Source: Pomphorhynchus laevis
Lineage: Eukaryota; Acanthocephala; Palaeacanthocephala; Echinorhynchida; Pomphorhynchidae
Reading direction: 5' to 3'
NCBI GenBank assembly: GCA_012934845.2
Contig: WNNJ02002709.1
Location: 1 to 64,000 of the forward strand
DNA length: 64,000 bases
Notes under the pieces: generated by a model
Told to the model about the DNA's origin: nothing
Seen by the model: the letters and a program-made list of their open reading frames with translations, nothing else
The model's database searches: none
Position numbers and translations under genes: made by a program
In this document: piece after piece, positions 25,101 to 30,566 of the stretch
Layout: each line of letters opens with the position of its first letter
Numbering within the stretch: the stretch's first letter is position 1

Positions 25101-27812
25101 ATATCTTTTTTAATATTTTTAACTCTATTTTTCCTATTCCTTTTATCACCATGACTTCTTGGTTTGCGTTTAACCGGATTATTATAATATAGTTGTTTAT
25201 TATGTATTATACTACTTCTGCCAATTCCTTGTACCACGTCATTCAATCCTAATGGGTACATGGAATTAAGCGTTTTAATCCAAAAATCTTCTTTTTCTAA
25301 TAGTTTTTGATTTAATATTGATATGTTTTCTTCGATAATATGTTCTAAAATAAATAATTTACAGTTTTTAATATCATGTCCTATTAATCTCATATGTTTA
25401 TGAAATATAGTTTGACTATTATGCTGTATATTATATATGTGTTGCCTAAACCTGGCAATTTTATCGTTGATATTGATTATACTTCTCGGTAAAAACGTTT
25501 AATGTTTGACAAGCAATTTTATCGTTGATATTGATTATACTTCTCGGTAAAAACGTTTAATGTTTTAAACTAGCTCTAATTATTTCCCTACAATCAAAGT
25601 AACAACTAATGCTTCTGAGAAATATTGAGCCATTACCGAAACAAATAAGAATACATATACATTGTATTTAATTGATATTTTATATTCGCATTAAAATTTA
25701 AAAAATAAGTACATCATGTCCTATTCGGCGTTATCTATTGCCTATGCATACCGTGCTATAGTAATTCTGATGCCTAAATGTAATACAGACAATAACAAAA
25801 CCTTGAGAGTGTAATCCTTATCTCTATATAAGCGTTAATTTTAAAATAAACGCATTTGAAAACGTCTCTAAAATGACGCACTTTTACGACATAAATATGC
25901 TGAAATCAGAACAAATAGTACAGCAATATTTACAAATGAATCCAGGGATTAATATACTTAAAAAGTGAAATTTATAACAGTTCAGCTTTTGGAAATTAGC
26001 AATAACTTGAACTATTATTAATAATAAAATTCAAGAATAATTGAGTCCGTTCGGAATGTGTCCTTGGACGATCGATCGAGGGGCCAGGTTACACTCCAGA
26101 TATACCCTGGGTGGGTTGCGTATCGCGTCGGCTACTAACACAGCTCTGCCAGCTTTCCTGCCCTCAATGACTTACATACACATACTGGTCGAGCACATGT
26201 TTAAGCGTAGCACGAGATTGGTATATCAGGATTCAGAATTTTAATCCGATAAGTTTTCGTGGCTCACCCGTAATAAGGGGGAACCTTGATAAACAGATAT
26301 CTTGGAGCCGGTCGATTCTACAGCAAATTGGGCAGGGACTTTTGGATTCAGCCGAAAATTCCTTAGCAAAAGCACGTATGTTAGTTGTGCAAGATATTGT
26401 AGCAAGCGCTTTCATGCAGGTGATCCCAAGTGTTTATACTGGAACTAGATTGGACAACGAGGCCATCCGCATCTAAACGATTCTTCAACTAGATCTAGCA
26501 GTATGTGTATAGCATCACTTCCCTTGTGGTATGCATGTTGACCATTTCGACATACACGAATTAGACTGTCAAAGATCAATAGGCCGACACTTTCGTAATG
26601 GCCAGGTCAACATAATCATATAGACATTCCTAACATCACACGGCTAGTGAAGACCATTTAACTTCAACGCATAAGCGCGGCGATTCAGAGGGGAAACGTG
26701 GCATTTATCCGGTAAATCCTCGCCAGGAATAGTCCCACTCCATCTGGATGCGTCTCATGAAAACATAGTTCACTTGTCTGACTATATTTAGATAAATAAT
26801 TTTTATTAAAAAATAAAGAATAAATTGCTATAACGATAAACATTTTGTTATTTAAGCTCATCCTTATTAACATCAAATGGAAAAATATCAGAAATGTTAT
26901 TGATTATTCTTTTTAAACGGTCAACTGTAGTAGATCAATTGTCAAAGGGCACTTTAGTAGACCCATAAATAGTAGATCCACTGTCGAGGATTCCATATTT
27001 ATCCAATAACTTTTTATCGTGTAAAAGATTTATCAATGAGCAAATTTATTTGCAACAGTGAAAAGCTATTATACATAAATTAAATATTATTAAAAAGTCA
27101 TATATAAATAATTATATTTATATATAAATTTATATATGATTTTATACATAAATTATATAATTTATACATTTAAAATATTTAAATATACAATATATTAACC
27201 ATTGCTCTCGTATTGATAAAATATTAGCCAGACTTTAGATCTGTATTAATAAACACATACATATTTAAAATTGTAATCACTAACCGTGTCTGTTTGTTTC
27301 ATTGTATTATTGTCTAGTATGTATTCATATATTTGATGCAATAGTTTAAATAACTCGGAAGTTCGGGTTTCATCACAAACACTTGTATTATTAAGTAGAT
27401 GATTCAGGTTTTTATTCAGTTTGTCTAAGTTACTGTGATCAATTCGTTGTGTATCTACTGAGCTGTCAAGGCTAGGCTCGTACATTTTAGAATTTGGAAC
27501 TGCTTTGTTATTCGGTGTTTTCGCAAAAAGCCTATCCGAAAAATTAAATAGCGATGTCTGCATATCAAAGACACGTTTTAATCTGGATGATGACTTTCTA
27601 AAACGTTCGAACTTGTCGTCCACAACAGCAACATCAGGCAACGAATCCCATATCAGCGATGCAAGTGTGCACGGTATAAAGTCATTATGACTACCATTTT
27701 TAGAATTAGATACATCAGCATCGATTGCATTATCAATTGAATATGTTCGTTTAATCCAGTAAGTTCGGTAGCAACGATTAAAAGTCAAGTAATTTATTAA
27801 AGGCACTCTGCG
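9941..27812 (-). CDS. PNPLA8: PNPLA8-like calcium-independent phospholipase A2-gamma (spliced)
   Basis: At least eight exons on the minus strand join in phase: 27812-27285, 17398-17241, 15581-15463, 15412-15265, 15210-15153, 14494-14303, 12803-12611 and 10197-9941. The total is 1653 bases, or 550 residues plus stop. All inferred introns begin GT and end AG. The product has the patatin core: oxyanion loop SIDGGGIRG, nucleophile elbow CGTSTGA (Ser) and catalytic Asp in DGG, followed by NNP. Around these it tracks vertebrate PNPLA8 closely (FDYICGTSTGAIL, SIGTGHY, DDTYFRFN). The family releases fatty acids from membrane phospholipids in mitochondria and peroxisomes. The first coding exon is missing: exon 27812-27285 has no ATG at its start and a stop three codons upstream. 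The gene length comes mainly from retroelements in introns. Confidence 0.9.
10287..11885. repeat. Intronic array of structured repeats, inverted at its ends
   Basis: This fills most of the last PNPLA8 intron. The ends, 10287-10450 and 11722-11885, are inverted copies of about 164 bp. Between them lie further copies in both orientations near 10740-10880 (minus), 10915-11100 (plus) and 11280-11480 (plus). Each unit holds, on its sense strand, GGACCGAAACACGAAATGTA, a stem-loop with CTGATGAGGTCC, then CTGATTGTAGTGTACAGT and a terminal part with cacacgaggataat and ggctcgtgtaagc. Apparent open frames inside the array are low-complexity products of these repeats and not genes. Confidence 0.75.
11562..11637. 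repeat. Near-perfect 76-bp palindrome
   Basis: Bases 11562-11596 pair with 11603-11637 with one mismatch around a 6-base centre (tgtata). It sits at the junction of two units of the surrounding array and probably arose by their inverted duplication. Confidence 0.85.
12165..12230 (-). repeat. Degenerate copy of the structured repeat
   Basis: On the minus strand GAAATGTAGATGTGAACTG is followed by CTCACTGCTAATCAAGC. The same order of motifs as in the neighbouring array is kept, but the CTGATGA box is mutated. A decayed copy. Confidence 0.45.
12611..12803 (-). CDS. PNPLA8: PNPLA8 exon: catalytic aspartate
   Basis: Acceptor cattgtcag, donor CAAA|GTAAGG. It starts with DGGIVANNPVGIAIHES, where the Asp of DGG completes the Ser-Asp dyad. 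It continues with CLWPDEPIHCVVSIGTGHY, closely matching the vertebrate protein. Confidence 0.93.
12804..14302. other. PNPLA8 intron with a Penelope-like 3' fragment
   Basis: AT-rich intron. A Penelope-like 3' end occupies about 13210-13755. The rest has no recognisable element. A minus-strand open stretch at 13001-13261 has no support as a gene. Confidence 0.5.
13210..13755 (+). mobile_element. Penelope-like element 3' end (5'-truncated)
   Basis: Starts within the coding C-terminus (in frame: KIVKYINQHNNI, LLSGKFLWMDNK and stop near 13320). It continues through the shared 3' region with the pseudoknot-like motif (13391-13465) and ends in the terminus acgtagattcagttagctgattt seen, with small changes, in the copies near 16.4, 23.3, 48 and 53.9 kb. 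5' truncation with a fixed 3' end is as expected from target-primed reverse transcription. Two A/T-rich segments in the tail are tandemly duplicated (around 13530-13660). Confidence 0.75.
14303..14494 (-). CDS. PNPLA8: PNPLA8 exon: mid-catalytic domain
   Basis: A 192-bp phase-0 exon (64 codons), acceptor tgttatag, donor GCG|GTGAGC. It encodes VGFISCVLKNGRFQPYVMRN and SVFEAVRASTSIPFFYKPV, matching the vertebrate VAAVSTIV, FVFRNYG and AIRASSAAPGYF segments. Confidence 0.9.
14495..15152. other. PNPLA8 intron, no element recognised
   Basis: AT-rich intron between two conserved exons. I see no reading frame, repeat or structured motif worth naming. Confidence 0.5.
15153..15210 (-). CDS. PNPLA8: PNPLA8 micro-exon
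   Basis: A 58-bp exon between gtttgcag and AGA|GTAATA, encoding SLFDNYQIIDIASNQHSPR. It fits exactly in phase and length between the two neighbouring conserved exons and is too short to be noticed as an open frame by itself. It matches the vertebrate stretch just before PKVAAVSTIV. Confidence 0.8.
15265..15412 (-). CDS. PNPLA8: PNPLA8 exon: post-nucleophile helices
   Basis: Acceptor acacatag, donor AAG|GTCAGT. It encodes VHHYDLKKIEDLYWKFGKVL and NRTYYDTHRMESIL, the counterpart of the vertebrate segment with ELYRKLGSDVF and FYDSQTWENIL. It ends two bases into an arginine codon, which the next exon completes. Confidence 0.9.
15463..15581 (-). CDS. PNPLA8: PNPLA8 exon: nucleophile elbow (GXSXG)
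   Basis: Begins by completing the arginine codon, then GISSILILQAIEK and DCFDYICGTSTGAILAAFL. The serine of GTSTG is the catalytic nucleophile. It ends one base into a threonine codon at a 50-bp intron (15413-15462), the shortest in the gene. Confidence 0.92.
15582..17240. other. PNPLA8 intron
   Basis: AT-rich intron between the oxyanion-loop exon and the nucleophile exon. It holds one Penelope-like 3' tail (16425-16765) and otherwise nothing recognisable. Confidence 0.5.
16425..16765 (+). mobile_element. Penelope-like 3' tail (short, diverged)
   Basis: Begins at tagtcaattcataaaaattg, which in longer copies lies just after the structured motif, and ends in acgtaactcagtaagctgattt. It contains gatttagcgttattattttt, shared with the other copies. 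No coding part remains. It is more diverged than the copies at 13.2, 23.3 and 53.9 kb. Confidence 0.6.
17241..17398 (-). CDS. PNPLA8: PNPLA8 exon: oxyanion-hole loop
   Basis: The acceptor ttttctag precedes GTACAATTG, and the donor AAG|GTATGG ends the exon. It encodes VQLKNLLLLTRQYF, a helical stretch, then PGIRILSIDGGGIR. DGGGIR is the glycine-rich oxyanion loop of the patatin fold, split by the intron after two bases of the arginine codon. Confidence 0.9.
18505..18790 (+). mobile_element. Jockey/I-like LINE 3' scrap
   Basis: The region 18515-18680 matches the extreme 3' coding end of the LINE at 4.2-8.07 kb: gaaagaccccgggtggttcagtcgg, cut here as gggtggttcagtc, and ctcagatccccctgga are its counterparts. 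It ends in aataaaatctttattatta. 5'-truncated, non-coding. Confidence 0.7.
19205..20620 (-). pseudogene. CR1-like reverse transcriptase relic
   Basis: Read on the minus strand in shifting frames: RPISLVYTISKLFERFVLRQ, then YVMQYADGILMYS (motif C with G for the second D), SSIRIVLNPTKLCI, LTFLGVIIDLSLSF and LPHLDYYISLLFSNSPS. These are the order and spacing of CR1-type reverse transcriptases such as those at 30.3-34.4 and 56.7-61.1 kb. Many frameshifts and stops mark it as much older than those copies. The endonuclease half is missing. Confidence 0.75.
20989..22245. repeat. Tandem array of ~397-bp units containing the structured motif
   Basis: Three complete units begin at 20989, 21384 and 21781, with a partial fourth from 22178. 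The period is 395-397 bp. Each unit starts ttct(g/t)(g/a)ttgtg(g/a)cacgac and carries one copy of the hairpin motif (on the minus strand GGTC(G/A)AAACTTAAAATGTA, then GCAGCTGATGAGACC). Units 2 and 3 differ at only a few positions, so amplification is recent. Single diverged units occur near 28.65 kb and inside the arms of the 0.1-1.5 kb foldback. Confidence 0.85.
22246..23287. other. Intronic sequence, nothing recognised
   Basis: Unique AT-rich DNA between the tandem array and the Penelope-like element. Open stretches here have no family resemblance. Confidence 0.5.
23460..23620 (-). other. Structured motif in Penelope-like 3' region (pseudoknot-capable)
   Basis: On the element sense strand GGCCCC-GCTGCTATG is followed 16 bases later by the complement of the first block (GGGGCC, here GGGGTCC) and then by CATAGCAG, the complement of the second. 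The interleaving gives a pseudoknot. A GAAAC lies just after the third block and CTGATGA follows 22 bases further on. The same arrangement is present at 13391-13465 and 54120-54215. Confidence 0.6.
23905..24440 (-). pseudogene. Penelope-like reverse transcriptase (partial)
   Basis: Encodes DKIELIESLNILINQNYLKV, RQVKGVPMGGNSSPIIADLF (motif B, GxPMGxxxSP as in Penelope and telomerase-type enzymes) and KYMFRYIDDICVFNS (motif C, YIDD). The fingers region with motif A is not seen intact between the preceding frame and this one, suggesting loss of part of the core. The thumb is partly disrupted by AT-rich expansion near 23870-23940. The corresponding C-terminus is cleaner in the copy at 53.9-54.5 kb. 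Confidence 0.75.
24485..25465 (-). pseudogene. Penelope-like ORF, GIY-YIG endonuclease and linker
   Basis: Open on the minus strand from about 25465 (NDKIARFRQHIYNIQ) to 24485. The first part matches the middle and end of a GIY-YIG nuclease: an FRQHIYNIQHNS helix, a conserved Glu region (LEHIIEENISIL) and the closing EDFWIKTLNSMYPLGLND. Then comes a very basic stretch (KRKPRSHGDKRNRKNR), an asparagine-rich linker, ECNCKS (possible CxC zinc-binding motif) and a final ELRKLLSKRYKYRL. The amino-terminal GIY and YIG strands themselves are absent, so the copy begins inside the domain. Assignment rests on motif order; the nearest known relatives are Naiad-type elements. Confidence 0.65.
25450..25566. 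repeat. Direct repeat of ~52 bp
   Basis: The segment beginning caattttatcgttgatattg occurs twice with a 58-bp period. The first copy is part of the Penelope-like reading frame (encoding SIININDKIARF on the minus strand), the second lies just upstream. A local duplication at the 5' edge of the truncated element. Confidence 0.85.
26041..26720 (+). pseudogene. Diverged non-LTR retroelement C-terminal fragment
   Basis: Read in shifting frames on the plus strand: WTIDRGARLHSRYTLGGLRI, ATNTALPAFLPS, then after breaks LAKARMLVVQDIVASAF, IPSVYTGTRLDNEAIRI, and HVDHFDIHELDCQRSIGRHF. This resembles the region downstream of the reverse transcriptase in some invertebrate LINE polyproteins (LGGLGIRSAxDxALPAFL, then a cysteine-rich part and GRHxRHNxxN, leading to a restriction-like endonuclease). 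The endonuclease proper is not recognisable. The base composition is clearly less AT-rich than the surrounding intron. Family assignment is tentative. Confidence 0.45.
27285..27812 (-). CDS. PNPLA8: PNPLA8 exon: N-terminal region
   Basis: Open across 176 codons between a likely acceptor (tatttag, AG at 27814-27813) and a donor at 27284 (ACG|GTTAGT). Its first residues (PLINYLTFNRCYRTYWIKRT) are basic and hydroxylated with no acidic residue, like a mitochondrial targeting sequence, then change to an acidic, low-complexity linker. The end is in phase 0 and joins the next exon as TDT-VQLKN. The initiating methionine must be in an exon further upstream that I could not identify, unless translation starts at the internal Met of FDMQTS. 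Confidence 0.65.
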
Positions 27813-28080
27813 CTAAATAAATTGTTATTAAATGTATACAATGGAAAAATAATAATGTACCGAACATTGTACATATAAGGCATATTGACAACATATGATT
27901 TGTGAATAGTTGACTACCTAAAATAAAACTTTTCTACTCGGTAATCTATAAATACAAGACATTAAAACAAGTACGTGTTTCATTCACTATGTGAACGTGT
28001 TTCAAAACACGTATGTGAACATCCCAAATATTTTGTAATTCAGTTAATGCGATGATATATATATATATATATATATATAA

Positions 28081-28410
28081 AAAAAATAAATTTAGAACGA
28101 TAAGGCACTCGATCTTAATCAATTTTATAAAGGAACATTGAAACTTTAATTTTTACAGGTTTAAATAAATTTAAGGATATTTAATATATTAATTTACAAT
28201 TATCGCACTACTTAAATTGATATATTAAATTGATTTATATATATAATATATATATATATTAAAAAAATAAATTTAGAACGATAAGGCACTCGATCTTAAT
28301 CAATTTTATAAAGGAACATTGAAACTTTAATTTTTACAGGTTTAAATTAATTTAAGGATATTTAATATATAAATTTACAATTATCGCACTACTTAAATTG
28401 AAATTAGTTA
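28081..28410. repeat. Direct duplication of ~140 bp, period 181
   Basis: The segment containing tttagaacgataaggcactc, then gaaactttaatttttacagg and caattatcgcactacttaaa, occurs at about 28081-28220 and again at 28261-28402, separated by an AT-rich spacer. The copies differ at only a few bases. Confidence 0.9.
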
Positions 28411-28639
28411 GAACCGGTTCGAGTAAGCAAAGATGCATTGCGAGGCCATATTTAACACGCTGTGGCGATATTTAATTTTGTTGAAATGACATTAAATGCT
28501 AATTAAAAGCTTGATAGAATGCGGTACTTTGAAGTAAAACTTAATGTAAGATTTGCCCGATTCAAACGAGATAGATTATTATTTCAAAGGTAACATTTGA
28601 CCGTTTTCAAGATTACTTTACCCATTTCTAATTTAACTT

Positions 28640-28805
28640 GATTGTATCTATGAGCTGAAATTCTTCTGATTGTAAAATGACACTATCCTCCCAGTATTGT
28701 TCCTATTCTTGATACAGCAGGACGCTACTAATCAGCCTGGGTAAGTCTCATCAGCTGCTGACCCAGACCTGCATTTCACATTTCGACCCTTATTACCTGC
28801 TTCCT
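28640..28805 (-). repeat. Single copy of the structured repeat (397-bp family)
   Basis: Matches the start of the 397-bp unit at 20989-22245 (ttcttctgattgt, tattgttcctattcttgata). On the minus strand it has GGTCGAAATGTGAAATGCAG, the 8-bp stem GTCTGGGT / ACCCAGGC and an 18-nt loop with GCTGATGAGAC. Downstream sequence diverges from the tandem units. Confidence 0.75.
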
Positions 28806-29621
28806 GCGCACATTTCGTTAAACATTTTAGATGATCTCGCTAAACCTGTTGTCGCATTAATATAATGTGTTCGAAATTGCGTGGATCGAAAATTTCAACT
28901 GGATTAAACGAATATCTGCAAGATAATATAATAGTTTGAATTTACAATGCAGACGAGCAATCTGGAAATTTTAAATCTGAAGGAATGACTTGATAGGAAA
29001 GGCTATGAAGCTAGCAACGCAATCTTCGTTTATATATTTAAAATGTCACAGCGAATTGTTCTCATATTGTTAAATATATTAGGTTGTATGACGTTCATAA
29101 TAAAGTAGTTTAATAATAGTAAGATCCCATTAGTCAATGTGTATAAAACAATATATCTGGTTCAGGTATACATCTGTCTGCTCAAAATGGTAAATATTGA
29201 CTAAGAATATTCAACTAAATTGTGTTTGCAATAAGTATTTTATTTCAAACTAGAATAAAGCAAGTTTGAGTCGCAATCGCCCGAATTGGGTTAATTTGAT
29301 CAAATTTAAGAAAAACATTTTTATATTGTACGTGATAGACAATATGGCTCAGTTTTAACTGCTCTCCAAGGTACTGCTTTCAATAATCTCATATATCTAA
29401 TTTCAAAATGTGACGATAGAATAGATGATATAGAATTTAGGTGCGCATGATTGATATCACTCATGGGATGTAATAAATTTAGCGGATAGTCCGGATTAGT
29501 TATTATATTATATTATTATATATGTAAGGACTTAGACGTAAGGCTTTAAGCTGATTACACACGATAGAAAAAACAGATCAACTAATTGGGAAAGTTAGAA
29601 AAGGTGACAAATCAGCTTGAT

Positions 29622-29867
29622 CTATATCCAACGTCGAACCCTGTTTTTGAAAGCGAGGAAATTGGTGACGGCAGTGATATCTTCAAGCAAACTATTCCAA
29701 ACATCTACTGCCCGTTCAGACAGACTGTAAAATTTTCCCAGCTTACCCGGCAATTTTTTAAAACTCATCATAAAATGGTATCGCAATCTCTTATTCTTTC
29801 GAAATCTAACTACATCCACATGAAAAACATCAAATGAATGACGATACATCACTGATAAAGCATTCAA
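29622..29867 (-). pseudogene. LINE reverse transcriptase C-terminal scrap
   Basis: The minus-strand frame reads RYHFMMSFKKLPGK, FYSLSERAVDVWNSLLEDI and FLAFKNRVRRWI with a stop. The (S/R)xRAVxxWNSLP...F..FKNRL pattern is the usual C-terminus of many CR1/L2/Jockey-type ORF2 proteins. Only this tail is left. It may be an internal or terminal scrap of a LINE different from the other copies in the window. Confidence 0.6.
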
Positions 29868-30349
29868 GCATCTTAACCGTGGTGTAAAACTCTCGTGAAA
29901 ACAACTGTATTAAATCGACTAATCGTTCATGAAAATCTATTGAGATTCAAGGAACTATTAGAACAGTTCGAACTAACTACAACATTCTGAGCAGGACAAA
30001 GATATCTACTTTATTAAAAGATATCTTTGTACTACTTTATTAAAAGATATCTTTGTAAAAGTATCTTTATCACAGATTGAATGAAATCTTGATAAAGTTG
30101 CATAAGGAAGATCCATTTCAAAAATAAAATAAACCATTGTCGTCGATAATATAGATGACACAGTTTTTGGGTATGTATCTTTTGATCGATTTTATTGTAC
30201 TTTGTTTAAATCTATACACCGAGAAAAGTACATTGCATTTTGATGATGGTGATATTTCTGCTGATAAATGTTTAATACACTCGATGCAATAAGAAAATAA
30301 CAATAATAAAAAAATTTCTTAAGCAAAGAATACATGGATAATAAGTCAT
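29868..30349. other. Intergenic, no gene recognised
   Basis: AT-rich sequence with a small local duplication of aaagatatctttgta near 30000-30060. No supported gene. Confidence 0.5.
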
Positions 30350-30566
30350 ATTAAAAAAGGATTTATTTTAACGTGGCAAATGAATGCCAGCGCACGCTTA
30401 CATGACCACAACAAAACAAGACTGTGAATCAGGTGTCGAGAATATGTGAACGGAGGAGGTGTTTGAATGTGATAAAGGAGGGGGCGCGGAGACGTCGAGA
30501 GGGAGTTAATTCCAGGCGAGTGAGGCGGCAACGAGGAAGGATCGGAGACCGTAGTTGTTGGAGTAA

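Larger units (their letters stand above)
23288..25510 (-). mobile_element. Penelope-like retroelement with N-terminal GIY-YIG domain (broken copy)
   Basis: On the minus strand the element runs from about 25510 to its 3' terminus at 23288. It encodes first a GIY-YIG-type endonuclease (partial), then a basic and CxC-bearing linker, then a reverse transcriptase, then the 3' region shared with four other copies here. The endonuclease comes before the reverse transcriptase, the reverse of classical Penelope. This is the order described for the Naiad/Chlamys branch of Penelope-like elements. The start of the endonuclease is missing and the reading frame is not continuous, so the copy is dead. Confidence 0.75.
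17399..27284. other. Large PNPLA8 intron (9.9 kb) filled with retroelements
   Basis: Bounded by the exons ending ACG|GTTAGT and starting tag|GTACAA, both in phase 0. Insertions inside: a LINE 3' scrap at 18.5 kb, a CR1-like relic at 19.2-20.6 kb, a 397-bp tandem array at 21-22.2 kb, a Penelope-like element at 23.3-25.5 kb, and a diverged non-LTR fragment at 26.0-26.7 kb. Stretches 17.4-18.4, 22.3-23.2 and 26.8-27.2 kb hold nothing recognisable. Confidence 0.7.
27813..29600. other. Upstream flank of PNPLA8 exon, small repeats, no gene recognised
   Basis: Should contain the first exon(s) of the phospholipase, or intron leading to them, but no ATG-bearing exon can be singled out. Contents: an AT microsatellite at 28053-28080, a direct duplication at 28081-28410, and one diverged copy of the structured repeat at 28640-28800. 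Confidence 0.5.

Noticed and set aside
24485-25465. Selenocysteine-encoding Penelope-like protein
   Set aside because: Some Naiad-type elements use UGA for selenocysteine, but here the frame ends in TAA and no UGA with a nearby SECIS-like hairpin was seen.
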